From Kitasatospora aureofaciens (GTDB lineage: Bacteria; Actinomycetota; Actinomycetes; Streptomycetales; Streptomycetaceae): DNA of 64,000 bases. The notes below the pieces were generated by a model. That model searched no databases, was not told the DNA's origin, and saw nothing but the letters and a program-made list of their open reading frames with translations. Below, piece by piece: positions 16,729 to 25,281 of this stretch. The stretch is taken from the NCBI RefSeq assembly GCF_019192735.1, contig NZ_JAHTKP010000001.1:62001-126000 (forward strand), in the 5' to 3' direction. Each line of letters starts with the position of its first letter. The stretch's first letter is position 1. The position numbers and the translations under genes are program-made.

Positions 16729-17849
16729 TGAACGCTGTGATGTATCTGACCGCCGCGCTCTTCCTCCTCGCCGTGCTCTGGAAGGTCTACCAGCTCTTCC
16801 AGGCCCCTCGGGACCGTGCCCTGCGCGCCGTCACAGCCTGCCTCGTGTGCACGGCGGTCTCGTTCTCCACGGGGTTTCCGCCCGAGAAGCATGCCCTCGA
16901 TGGTCTGGTAGCCGGCACCGCCAGCCTGGTCTCGAACGTCCTGCTCCTGGCTGCCGTCTACTGGTTGCTGTCCTTCTACCTTCACTCCGCCACCGATCGC
17001 CAACGAGCAAGCCGCCGTACCCGGCTGGAGGCGGTACCGCTCTCGGTGGCAGTGCTGATCATCACAGTGGCGACCGTCGCCGCCCCGGTCGGCGTTCGTG
17101 GGCGCCCGTACGGGACCGCGGACCTGCATACCCCGGCAGTTGCGATCTTCTTCATGGCGGCGCAGACATACCTCGTCTACGCGTTCGCGACCACCGCCCT
17201 GTGGACCGCCCGCTGCGCCCGGATGTCGCAGCGGCCATCGAGCATCGGCCTGTGGCTGACCGCCAGTTCACTCGCCAGCATGGCGATGGCCAACGTGTGC
17301 CGCGTGGCCATGGACCTGATCGGCTGGCACGGTGACGCCGTTCCCGCCGGGCTGAACGCCGTCGTTGCGTTGCTGTTCGCACTTGCAGTGCCCGCGTTCA
17401 TCATCGGTCTGAGCTACCCCGGGGTCATGCTGCGCGTGGCCGCCTTCCGGGTCTGGCGCCAGCACCGTCGGGCCTACCGGGGTCTTGGTCCGCTGTGGCA
17501 GATGTTGCATGAAGCGTTTCCCGAGGATGCCCTCGACCGCGCGCCGGCCCCCGGCACATGGCGCGACTTGCTCGCCCTTCGCGGGGTGCACCGCAACTAC
17601 TACCGGCGCGTGATCGAATGCCGCGACGGCCTGGTGAGGGTGAGCCCGTACCTAGCCCAGCGGGGTGTGAAGGATGGCGCCGAGCCCGAAGACCTCGCCG
17701 GCCACCTGCGCCCGGCGCTGCGGGCCCGCGCGGCCGGTGAGCCCGCGACAAGCCAGGCGCTCGCCATCGCGCTGCCGACAGACGCCAGCCTCGATGCCGA
17801 CGCGAGGCAGCTCGTGGCCCTCTCCGACGCACTCGCGACGCACGGATAG
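16728..17849 (+). CDS. MAB_1171c-like multi-span membrane protein
   Basis: A 373-residue protein starting VNAVMYLTAALFLLAVLWK, from the GTG at 16728 that overlaps the ImmA stop; a GTG 9 nt further up is also possible. The first ~230 residues contain about seven hydrophobic spans. The C-terminal 140 residues are cytoplasmic (W-R-Q-H-R-R-A-Y-R-G-L-G-P-L-W and W-R-D-L-L-A-L-R-G-V-H-R-N-Y-Y-R-R). This architecture and the W-x2-L motif match proteins named MAB_1171c family in actinobacteria, annotated as putative transporters without assay. Genomic linkage to XRE/ImmA pairs is recurrent. Confidence 0.75.
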   Translation: MNAVMYLTAALFLLAVLWKVYQLFQAPRDRALRAVTACLVCTAVSFSTGFPPEKHALDGLVAGTASLVSNVLLLAAVYWLLSFYLHSATDRQRASRRTRLEAVPLSVAVLIITVATVAAPVGVRGRPYGTADLHTPAVAIFFMAAQTYLVYAFATTALWTARCARMSQRPSSIGLWLTASSLASMAMANVCRVAMDLIGWHGDAVPAGLNAVVALLFALAVPAFIIGLSYPGVMLRVAAFRVWRQHRRAYRGLGPLWQMLHEAFPEDALDRAPAPGTWRDLLALRGVHRNYYRRVIECRDGLVRVSPYLAQRGVKDGAEPEDLAGHLRPALRARAAGEPATSQALAIALPTDASLDADARQLVALSDALATHG

Positions 17850-17857
17850 GAATGATC

Positions 17858-19048
17858 ATGACTGACCTACTCATCACGGCCAGCCGAGTCCTCACCGGGC
17901 CAGGCGGGGAATGCGTGGAGGACGGCGCGGTGCTCATCCGGGGCAGCGTCATCGCTGCGGTCGGCCCGCGCGACGCGGTCGAGGCACAGGCACCCGAAGC
18001 GACACCGAGGAGGTCCTTCGTCGGCGGTACAGCGCTGCCAGGGCTCATCGACTCCCACGTCCACCTCGCCTTCGACGCCGGCTCGGACCCCGTCGCGGCG
18101 CTCCAGGACAGCGACGACGAGGTCCTGCTTCAGGGGATGGCCGACCGGGCCCGCCAACTGCTCAGCATTGGGGTGACCACGGTGCGCGACCTCGGCGACC
18201 GCAACGGGCTCGTCGTCCGGCTCCGCGACGCGATCGCCGAAGGCACCCTTCCAGGCCCACGCGTCCTGTCCGCGACGACACCTCTGACCTCGCCCGGCGG
18301 CCACTGCTGGTTCCTCGGTGGCGAGGTCGAGGGCACGGACGCCATCCGTGGCCTGGTGCGCCGCAATGTCGAGGCCGGCGCCGACGTCATCAAGGTGATG
18401 GCCACCGGGGGCGGCCTCACCAAGGGCGGCCCGGCGATCTGGCAGTCCCAGTTCAGCGTGGACGACCTCCGCATCGTGGTCGAGGAAGCCCACTGCGTTG
18501 GCCTGCCGGTCGCCGTGCACGCACACGGTACCGAGGGCATCGAGGCGGCCGTCGCCGCGGGCGTCGACACGATCGAGCACTGCACGTGGATGGCCGAGGA
18601 TGGCGGCTTCGACCTCCGCGAGGACCTGGTCGCCGCAATCAAGTCCGCCGGGATCCACGTCTGCACCGCCACCAGCCCGAACTGGCGGGCCTTCGCCGAA
18701 CGAGTCGGCCAGGAGCGCGCCGAGGAGTTGTTCGCGTCGATGCGCTGGATGGCGCAGTTGGATGTCCCAATGATCGCCGGTACAGACGCCGGGGTGACGC
18801 GGGCCGTGTTCGACAAGATCGTCAACAGCTTGGAGTTCTACCAGTACCTGGGCATCCCCCTCCCGAAGATCATCGACATGGCCACCATCACCGCTGCCCA
18901 CGCGCTGGGCATCGGGTCCGATGCTGGACGGCTGGCCAAGGGATATCGCGCGGACGTCCTCGTCGTCGACGGCAACCCCCTCGAAGAGCTGGACGCCCTC
19001 CGCCGCGTGCGCCTCGTCCTGGCCGCCGGCAGTCCCTTCCACGGGTGA
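17858..19048 (+). CDS. Metal-dependent amidohydrolase (imidazolonepropionase-like)
   Basis: 396 residues from ATG 17858, which has AGGA at 6-nt spacing; an ATG at 17852 is adjacent. The metal-binding H-x-H is in D-S-H-V-H-L (residues 65-70), the lysine ligand likely in V-I-K-V-M-A-T-G-G (K179), further histidines in V-A-V-H-A-H-G and I-E-H-C, and the catalytic Asp in I-A-G-T-D-A-G. These fit the amidohydrolase subgroup of prolidase-like and imidazolonepropionase-like enzymes. Substrate unknown. It closes the four-gene cassette, two nt after the membrane protein stop. Confidence 0.88.
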   Translation: MTDLLITASRVLTGPGGECVEDGAVLIRGSVIAAVGPRDAVEAQAPEATPRRSFVGGTALPGLIDSHVHLAFDAGSDPVAALQDSDDEVLLQGMADRARQLLSIGVTTVRDLGDRNGLVVRLRDAIAEGTLPGPRVLSATTPLTSPGGHCWFLGGEVEGTDAIRGLVRRNVEAGADVIKVMATGGGLTKGGPAIWQSQFSVDDLRIVVEEAHCVGLPVAVHAHGTEGIEAAVAAGVDTIEHCTWMAEDGGFDLREDLVAAIKSAGIHVCTATSPNWRAFAERVGQERAEELFASMRWMAQLDVPMIAGTDAGVTRAVFDKIVNSLEFYQYLGIPLPKIIDMATITAAHALGIGSDAGRLAKGYRADVLVVDGNPLEELDALRRVRLVLAAGSPFHG

Positions 19049-19109
19049 AGCATGAGTCGCGTCGCATCACGCCGCGCATGCGGCCGTGGTCGAGGACTCC
19101 TCCAGTTCT

Positions 19110-19166
19110 GCTGACCTGACCAAGCCGGGAGACCGCACAAGCGGTGGCCGACTCGGTCAGGTCAGC
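19110..19166. terminator. Inverted repeat between convergent genes
   Basis: Twelve-bp arms (19110-19121 and 19155-19166) flank a 33-nt spacer between the amidohydrolase and the leftward initiator-like gene. It may terminate either gene; the large loop lowers confidence. Confidence 0.45.
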
Positions 19167-19228
19167 GCATCGCGCGGGCGGAGTCGCTGGTGCCACGGGG
19201 ACGGCATCCAGCGACTTCGCCCGCGCGT

Positions 19229-20215
19229 TCATGCTGCCGCGATCGCCCCTGCGTCGCCGCCGGCCGAGCGCATCGCCGCCCGTACCCGGGCGACGCCCGC
19301 GGCCGTGCAGGCGGCTCCGCCACCAATCGTCAGCACCGGCTCGGGAAGCCCTGCACACGGGCGGCAGAGGCCCGAACGCTGCATCGGAGCACGGCACTTG
19401 GCGCACTCGTGCGCCCGGGGGGCAGGTTCCTCCTGTGGCTCGAGCGCGGGCGGCATCTTGCGCTCCAAGCGCTCACGGACCACCCTGGCCGGCGAGTGGA
19501 TAGTCTCGGGCAGACCAGGCAGCAGCGCGGCGGCCAGCTCCGCCGGGCCGCAGCCCACCGCCAGCCAGCGCACCACCAGCGGCGCCAGCTCGATAACTTC
19601 CGCCTCGCCCAGCCGCAGGCGCGGCTGGTCCTTGAGCACCCGGTACAGGGCAAGGGCCGCCGCGCGCAAGGGCCCGTCGTCCAGGTCTGCGAGCGAAGCG
19701 ACTGCCCGCCCGCCCTTGGGCCTCGGCCGCCGGGCGGGCGGCGCGGCAGGGCAACCCTCGCCGTCACCACGGGCAGGGAGGGAGGGTTCTTGGATCAGGT
19801 TCTTTACAACAGGGACGCCAGCATCACCGGAGTCCGCTGCACCGGACGCCGGACGGGGCACACTCGGCTCCACCTGCGGCTTTACCGCCTCCAGCAGCTT
19901 CTTGGCCTCCTCCAGGCCGGGTATCTGCGGGGTGTCGTACACATGGGCCTCGCTGCGGATCGTGCCGTCGGGCAGCCGGACCGTGTCGACCCGGTAATAC
20001 CCCGCCTCGATCAACTCCTTGAGCGCCTTGCGCACTGCCGCACGGCTGTTGGTGCTGGAGTCCGCGATCTGCCGCGCGTCCTCGCGCCAGCGCTCCGGCC
20101 TGGACAGCAGATCGGCAAGGAGCCCGCGAGCGGCGAAGCTCAGCCGCCGGTCCTGCAGGACGGCGTTGGGTAGCACGGTGAAGTTGCGCGCGTGGGCGCT
20201 ACGATGTACCTGCAT
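19229..20215 (-). CDS. HTH replication initiator-type plasmid protein
   Basis: 328 residues from ATG 20215, with CAGGAG about 11 nt upstream. The N-terminus (F-T-V-L-P-N-A-V-L-Q-D-R-R-L-S-F-A-A-R-G-L-L) is the winged-helix opening found in many actinobacterial plasmid and phage replication or regulatory proteins. A proline-rich middle follows. The C-terminal part has a Cys4 zinc-finger-like pattern (C-A-K-C ... C-R-P-C) near residue 275. A hairpin at 20240-20270 stands directly in front of the ribosome binding site. This is a second initiator-like gene, besides that at 12348, and could belong to a separate replicon or be a regulator. Confidence 0.65.
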   Translation of the reverse strand: MQVHRSAHARNFTVLPNAVLQDRRLSFAARGLLADLLSRPERWREDARQIADSSTNSRAAVRKALKELIEAGYYRVDTVRLPDGTIRSEAHVYDTPQIPGLEEAKKLLEAVKPQVEPSVPRPASGAADSGDAGVPVVKNLIQEPSLPARGDGEGCPAAPPARRPRPKGGRAVASLADLDDGPLRAAALALYRVLKDQPRLRLGEAEVIELAPLVVRWLAVGCGPAELAAALLPGLPETIHSPARVVRERLERKMPPALEPQEEPAPRAHECAKCRAPMQRSGLCRPCAGLPEPVLTIGGGAACTAAGVARVRAAMRSAGGDAGAIAAA

Positions 20216-20239
20216 CGGGAGCTCATACTCCTGTTGCCG

Positions 20240-20270
20240 GACCCCGGGGTGTTGGAGCACCGCCGGGGTC
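20240..20270 (-). promoter_or_regulatory. Hairpin in leader of initiator-like gene
   Basis: GACCCCGG at 20240-20247 pairs with CCGGGGTC at 20263-20270, with additional GGTG/CACC pairing inside. It sits about 15 nt upstream of the ribosome binding site and could act as an operator or attenuator. Confidence 0.35.
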
Positions 20271-20346
20271 ACCTGTGTTCGATTGGGACTACGGAACGTA
20301 GCACAGGCAAACTCCGCTACCGGCAGCCTTGGCCGAGCGACCTTGA

Positions 20347-20952
20347 TCACTGTCCTGTCTCAGTGACGGCGGCTGTGCGAAGCTCCTGGTGGGCGGCCAG
20401 GGTCACCGCCTGGTGGCGGGTCATCCGCCAGATCTGGTCTTCGCCGGTCTCGGCAGGGGCAAGGCGCTCGGCGGGGCGACGGAGGTGCTCGGTGAAGCCG
20501 AGGCGGGCCGGTACGGCGCCGCTGGCGCGGTTGGCCATGTCGTGGACGACCTCGACGTAGTCGACGCCGGGGAAGCGGAAGGCCTGTTCGACCAGGGCGC
20601 GGGCGGCCCGGGTGGCCACGCCACGGCCGGTAGCGCCGGGGTGGAGCCAGTAGCCGATCTCGCGGCCGTTGTCCGGGGTGTCGCCGCGCCGGAACAGCCC
20701 GCAGGCGCCGACGATCGCGCCATCCAGCACAATCGCGTAGGTGAAGTCTTCCCCGCTCGCCCAGCGCTCCGGGCGGCGGGCCAGGAAGTCGGCGGTCTTG
20801 GCCAGGCTGTGCTCAGCGATCCAGGGCATCCACGGACGCAGGTGCTCCAGCGACTCCTCAATGACCCGGAAGAGCTCCGAAAGGTCCGCCTCGCCGTTGA
20901 AGCGGCGCAGCGTCAGGTCGTGCAGTTCGATCACCTGCTGTGGAAGGTCCAT
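20347..20952 (-). CDS. GNAT N-acetyltransferase, RimJ/RimL type
   Basis: 201 residues from ATG 20952. The acetyl-CoA binding segment G-Y-W-L-H-P-G-A-T-G-R-G-V-A-T-R and the preceding I-V-G-A-C-G-L-F match RimL-like N-acetyltransferases, which often acetylate ribosomal protein N-termini or small toxic molecules. The ribosome binding site is weak and the frame continues upstream to 21177, so the start is tentative. It stands alone between the initiator-like gene and the interrupted methyltransferase. Confidence 0.85.
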   Translation of the reverse strand: MDLPQQVIELHDLTLRRFNGEADLSELFRVIEESLEHLRPWMPWIAEHSLAKTADFLARRPERWASGEDFTYAIVLDGAIVGACGLFRRGDTPDNGREIGYWLHPGATGRGVATRAARALVEQAFRFPGVDYVEVVHDMANRASGAVPARLGFTEHLRRPAERLAPAETGEDQIWRMTRHQAVTLAAHQELRTAAVTETGQ

Positions 20953-21284
20953 GCCGGGAGGATCGTCTGCGGCAGCTTCCGTCGGCAACGGGATTTCGAA
21001 ACAAGATCGAGGGACCAAGCTGACCTGACACTGCATCAGCATCCGTTCAAAGTCTTCAGCTCTCCGGGCGGCTCGGGTGAGGAGCACGTTGGGTAAGGCG
21101 GGTTGGGCATGACGGTTGCACTGTAGGGCTTCCCGGATCGATGGCCTGGAGTAGCTTGTTCTCGCGGCCCGCATCAAGTTGCCTCGGTGTCTGCTTGGTT
21201 GAGACGCCTGCGGGCATCAGGACCGTTGGTGTATCCCGCCCGTCGTGTGCTCCTTGCCCGTGCCCGGGGCGCATCTGCCCAGTC
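20953..21284. other. Gene-free stretch
   Basis: About 330 bp between the GNAT start and the methyltransferase stop. I see no supported gene, repeat or hairpin; promoter elements for the GNAT gene are presumably here. Confidence 0.4.
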
Positions 21285-21986
21285 TCAGCAGCTTGTCCTG
21301 GACGAAGGGGCAGGGTCCGGCGCCGCTGCCCGGTCGAGCCAGAACGCTTTGTACAGCACGGCGGGGTGCCGATGCGGCGCGGTTACTCGTCCACCCACGC
21401 GGTAGCCCATCATCGTGACTTCACGCTCCAGCAGGTGCTGGTCGCGTTCCTCGTTGAAGACACCGACGATCAGCCGGCCTCCTGGTGCCACCACCTGGGT
21501 CAGCAGGTGCTCGATGTAGGCGCCGCGCAGTTGGGGCGGGACGTAGTCCAGTCCGGTGCGGACGATTGCGAAGGTGCGGGGTGGCTGCCAGCCCATCGCG
21601 TTCGCGTGCCAGATCCGGCCCGCCCATCGCGGGCAGCGCTCACGCGCGAGTGCGGCCAGGGCGTTGGAGATGTCCACGCCGTACGGCTCGATGCGGATGC
21701 CGTCCTCGGCCGCCCAGGCGGTGAGTGTCTCCATGAGGTGGCCGTTGGCGCAGCCCACGTCGAGGAAGTCGCCGCCGGACGCCGGCAACGCCCGGGTCAG
21801 GAGCCTTCGGGCGCGCTCCCAGTGAGTGGTGTGCATCGTGAAGTGGCAGGTCACGGGCCTGGTGTGATTCCGTGCCCCGGTGCTCGTGCTGGTCACGCGC
21901 GGCAGTCTGCCGTGTAGATCGTCGGGCAGGGAGGTCTTCGTGGGTTCTGGCCCGTTCCAGCCCGCGATGCTCCTACGCTCCCGGGC

Positions 21987-22442
21987 ATGGTGGACCCCGA
22001 GGTACTGGAACGGATCGCCGCGCGGCGCGCGGAATTGGACGAGCTGGAAGAACAGCTGGTCAAGCAGTTGGACGAGGTGAAGGCCGAGCGGGACGAACTC
22101 GTAGTCGCCGAGAGGGTCCTGACGCGGATGAGCGAGCGGACAGCTGGGGAACGGGCTGCCGTCGCACCGGCGTCAGCGCAGGTCGGCGGGCGTGCGATGC
22201 TGCTGGTCCCGCACCGTGGCGACAGCGTTGACGAGACCGCGCTGCCCGACGACTACCGCCGGATCCTGGCGATCGTGCGAGCCGCCGGCGGTCCGGTGCA
22301 GGTGCGGGCGGTGGGCGAGGAGCTGGGCCTTCAGGTGGAGGTGCGCGGGAAGCTGGAGCCGCTGCGGGCGAAACTGGTCAAGCTCGCGGACCGCGGCTGG
22401 CTGCACAAACGCGGCGACGGGAAGTTCACCGCACGGCTGTAG
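21987..22442 (+). CDS. IS accessory protein, coiled coil plus winged helix
   Basis: 151 residues. The N-terminal 50 residues form a heptad-like coiled coil (R-A-E-L-D-E-L-E-E-Q-L-V-K-Q-L). The C-terminal 65 look like a winged helix (Y-R-R-I-L-A-I-V-R-A-A-G-G-P-V-Q and L-V-K-L-A-D-R-G-W-L). It is conserved with an intact frame in the second copy at 43852-44307, so it is part of the element and not random cargo. Role unknown; it may regulate transposition or bind the ends. Confidence 0.7.
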   Translation: MVDPEVLERIAARRAELDELEEQLVKQLDEVKAERDELVVAERVLTRMSERTAGERAAVAPASAQVGGRAMLLVPHRGDSVDETALPDDYRRILAIVRAAGGPVQVRAVGEELGLQVEVRGKLEPLRAKLVKLADRGWLHKRGDGKFTARL

Positions 22443-22505
22443 CCGTCCAGGTCCTGCACGCCTCAGGGCGTAACCGGAGGGCCCCCGGCGGCAGTTGAGC
22501 TTGGT

Positions 22506-23345
22506 GTGAAGAAAAACAACGGTCTCGTCGAGGGCCCCGACGGTCTTGTCTACACCGCCCGCCTGCCGCTGTCGAGTGCCACCTTGAACTGGCTCGCCGA
22601 CCTGATACGCGGCCACTGCAAGAAGATCGGATCGCGGTGGCGGGCCCTGTCGGCAGGGAGGATCGCCGGCATCGTGCTGGCGGTGCTGCGCTGTGACCAG
22701 CGGCCCGGCGACATGGCGGGCGGGAACGGGGTGCACCGCACCACCGTGACCCGGTGGGTGCGCGAGGTCGTCGGCCTGCTGGCCGCCCGCGCCCCGCGCC
22801 TGGACCGCGCGCTCAAGAAGATCGCCCGATCGGGTGGCGGGGTGGTCCTGCTGGACGGTTCTCTGATACGCACCCGCCGCCGCACCGGGACCGAGAACCG
22901 GAAGAACTACTCCGGCAAGCACAAATGCCACGGCCTGCTCGTGATCGCGCTCACCGATGACAAGGGCCGCCTGGTCTGGGTGAGCGCGGTCCGACCCGGA
23001 CGCACCTCGGAGATCACCGCGTGCCGCCACGACAAACTGACCGCCCATCTGCGCGCGGTCGGCCTCGGCGCGATCGCCGACCTGGGCTTCGTCGGCCTCG
23101 ACGACAGCGGCCCGGACGCCGACCCGGCGGTGATCACCGGCTACAAGGCGGCCCGCAACCGGCCTCTTACCCGGGGGCAGAAGCTGTCCAACAAGGCGCT
23201 GGCCGGGGTCCGGGCGCCGGTCGAGCACGGCTTCGCGCACCTGAAGAACTGGCGCGTGCTCGGCAAGGTCCGCACCGACCCGAAGTGGGCGACCGCGCTG
23301 GTGCGGGCCCTGCTGGTCCTGACGAACCGGGAAGTCGCCCGCTGA
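22506..23345 (+). CDS. IS5-superfamily DDE transposase
   Basis: 279 residues from GTG 22506. An N-terminal helix-turn-helix (G-V-H-R-T-T-V-T-R-W-V-R-E-V) is followed by catalytic residues in V-L-L-D-G-S-L, I-A-D-L-G-F-V-G-L-D and the final E in P-V-E-H-G-F-A-H-L-K-N-W, the DDE_Tnp_4 pattern. Intact, so the element may still move. Confidence 0.92.
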   Translation: MKKNNGLVEGPDGLVYTARLPLSSATLNWLADLIRGHCKKIGSRWRALSAGRIAGIVLAVLRCDQRPGDMAGGNGVHRTTVTRWVREVVGLLAARAPRLDRALKKIARSGGGVVLLDGSLIRTRRRTGTENRKNYSGKHKCHGLLVIALTDDKGRLVWVSAVRPGRTSEITACRHDKLTAHLRAVGLGAIADLGFVGLDDSGPDADPAVITGYKAARNRPLTRGQKLSNKALAGVRAPVEHGFAHLKNWRVLGKVRTDPKWATALVRALLVLTNREVAR

Positions 23346-23718
23346 CCGACGATCTTCACCGAAGTCATCCGCCCGCAACCAGCGTGAGCACCCCGACGCC
23401 GACGCACACCAGGCCCGTGACCTGCCACTTCACGATGCACACCACTCAGTGAGTCGATGCATCGACTGGTTGGAGCAGGGGCATCGACCGCGTCGCGCGC
23501 AGCGGGACTATGCGGCTGGTCCTGTTGAGCAGCGCCTGTACCGGTTCGGGAGTCACTCCGGGGGCCGGCCCGCACCGGCCGGCCCTGCGCCCCAGCCTCC
23601 CCTCCCTCCGCCTCCTTCGCCTGTGCTCGATCGGTTGTGAGAATCGGTCGGGGGCCGACGGGGTTCGCCGTTCGGCTCGGCGGGAAGGGTCACCGGGTTG
23701 CCTACGAAAGGGTCCAGA

Positions 23719-25281
23719 ATGTCACTTTCCGTCAGTTCGCTGGTGGTCGCCCGTGCGGGACAGCCAGCCCCTTCCGTGCCTGTAAGTGACGCCGCCGCGG
23801 CCGCGCGCGCACTGCGGCAAGCGTCGGAGTTCGCCGCAGCCACGCAAGGCCCCGACGGCGCCTGGCGGGTGTTCACCGAGCCGCGCGTCCTGGAGAACGC
23901 CGTCGTCGCCTGCTCTCTGGCCGGAGTTGAGGGAGCGCAGGCGGCGCGGGAGCGTGCCGTTCGCTGGCTGGCCGGCGCGGAGGTGCAACGCCACGACCGG
24001 TTCGCTCAGGCCGCCGACAGCTGGCTCGTCGCCGCGGCCACCACCGGTGCCGCCGCCGCGTTCACGGACCCGGACACCTCGGATGGGCCGCGGGCCAGGC
24101 GCGCTCTCTACCTGCACGCCCTGGCCTGCGCGACAGGCTGCGAGGGAGTCGATCCCCGCCGACTGCTCGACCAGGCCGGCCACGTACTGGCGACCGAGCG
24201 CGGGCAGCGGTTCAAGCCCTGGCAGCGGACGATGCTGCTCGCCTTCCAAGCCATCGCGCGCAGCGCCCTCGACCTGCCGATCCCGCCCGCCGCCATCGGG
24301 GAACTCGCCCGGGCTCAGGGCCCGGACGGCTCCTTCTACGGCATGCCGCTGGTCACCGGGATGCTGCACCTGGCCCTGAACCGCGCCGCGCCCGCGCACC
24401 GGGCGACCCTGCGGGCCCGGGAGAACCTGCTGGCCGGCCAGCACCCGGACGGCACCTGGCGGTTCATGGTCAGCGAGACCTGGGACACCGGCCTGATGGT
24501 CCGCGCCCTGCGCGGACACCCCCACTTCGACCAAGCAGCCCTGCCCGCCGCGCTGGACTTCCTCGCCCACGACCAGAGGGACGACGGCGGCTGGGGCTGC
24601 GCCGCCGCCCTCGACTCCGACAACGACACCACCGGCAACACCCTGCTCGCCCTCGCCCACACCCCCTGGGCCGACCAGGTGCGCGCCGCAGCTACCGCCT
24701 ACGCGCGCCGCCACCAGCGGCCCGACGGACTGTGGACCACCTGGCTCGACCACGACGACACTCCCGCCCCCGACGTCGTCGCCCACATGGTCGCCGGCAT
24801 CGACGCCGCCGCCCTGCCGGGCGTCGACACCAACCCAGCACGACGATGGCTCACTCAGCGCGGAGCGAGCGGCCACTGGTCCAGCGACTGGTACGTCCCG
24901 GCGGCCTACGGCGCGGCTGAGACGAGTACCACCGCCCACCCCCACGCTCTACACCCCGCCACCGTCGACGCGCTCCTCGCGCAGCAGCGCTCCGACGGCG
25001 GCTGGCCGCGCATCGAGGGCGAGCCGTACTCCAGCCCCGCCGCCACCGGCCTCGCCCTCACCGCGCTGGCCGCCCATCAGGGCCATCGCCCGGACACCGC
25101 CTCCGCCGTGGACAAGGCCGTGCGGTTCCTCGTCGACACCCAGACCCAGGACGGCACCTGGAGCGACCGGCCCCTGATGTTCGGGCCCCGCCCGTTCCTG
25201 ACCGCCACCCGCCCCCAGATCCACGCTCTCGCCGCCCGCGGCCTGCGCGACACCTTCCCGCACCCGGGGACCCGCCCGTGA
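23719..25281 (+). CDS. Class II terpene cyclase, drimenyl diphosphate synthase-like
   Basis: 520 residues from ATG 23719, with AAAGGG upstream. Repeated Q/D-G-x-W motifs (G-P-D-G-A-W, G-P-D-G-S-F, H-P-D-G-T-W, R-D-D-G-G-W, S-D-G-G-W, Q-D-G-T-W) define the squalene-hopene cyclase/prenyltransferase alpha-alpha barrel. The acid motif is D-N-D-T-T (residues 301-305), the D-x-D-T-T variant known from drimane-type sesquiterpene cyclases that protonate farnesyl diphosphate and keep the diphosphate. It lacks a class I domain. The stop overlaps the start of a HAD phosphatase gene, the partner expected to remove the diphosphate in drimenol/albicanol-type pathways. Product identity is inferred. Confidence 0.85.
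   Translation: MSLSVSSLVVARAGQPAPSVPVSDAAAAARALRQASEFAAATQGPDGAWRVFTEPRVLENAVVACSLAGVEGAQAARERAVRWLAGAEVQRHDRFAQAADSWLVAAATTGAAAAFTDPDTSDGPRARRALYLHALACATGCEGVDPRRLLDQAGHVLATERGQRFKPWQRTMLLAFQAIARSALDLPIPPAAIGELARAQGPDGSFYGMPLVTGMLHLALNRAAPAHRATLRARENLLAGQHPDGTWRFMVSETWDTGLMVRALRGHPHFDQAALPAALDFLAHDQRDDGGWGCAAALDSDNDTTGNTLLALAHTPWADQVRAAATAYARRHQRPDGLWTTWLDHDDTPAPDVVAHMVAGIDAAALPGVDTNPARRWLTQRGASGHWSSDWYVPAAYGAAETSTTAHPHALHPATVDALLAQQRSDGGWPRIEGEPYSSPAATGLALTALAAHQGHRPDTASAVDKAVRFLVDTQTQDGTWSDRPLMFGPRPFLTATRPQIHALAARGLRDTFPHPGTRP

Larger units (their letters stand above)
21824..23447 (+). mobile_element. IS5-superfamily insertion sequence, 1624 bp, complete
   Basis: Perfect 43-bp terminal inverted repeats begin GAGTGGTGTGCATCG (left, 21824) and end CGATGCACACCACTC (right, 23447). 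They are flanked by the direct repeat AGT (21821-21823 and 23448-23450). Inside are a 151-aa accessory gene and a DDE transposase gene, both rightward. Three-bp duplications and a DDE_Tnp_4-type transposase fit the ISL2-like branch of IS5. A truncated, inverted second copy lies at 43601-44470. Confidence 0.9.
21285..23484 (-). pseudogene. SAM-dependent methyltransferase gene split by an insertion sequence
   Basis: The C-terminal 178 codons (21285-21823) contain class I methyltransferase motif I F-L-D-V-G-C-A-N-G and post-motifs (P-Y-G-V-D-I-S; V-V-A-P-G-G-R-L-I-V-G-V). The first 12 codons are on the far side of the insertion (ATG at 23482-23484, M-P-L-L-Q-P-V-D-A-S-T). Removing the element plus one copy of the 3-bp target duplication restores one frame across the junction (D-A-S-T-H-W-E-R-A-R-R). 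The remaining 3' part can still be read from a start inside the element end (GTG at 21896), giving a 203-aa chimeric product, so some activity is possible. Confidence 0.85.
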
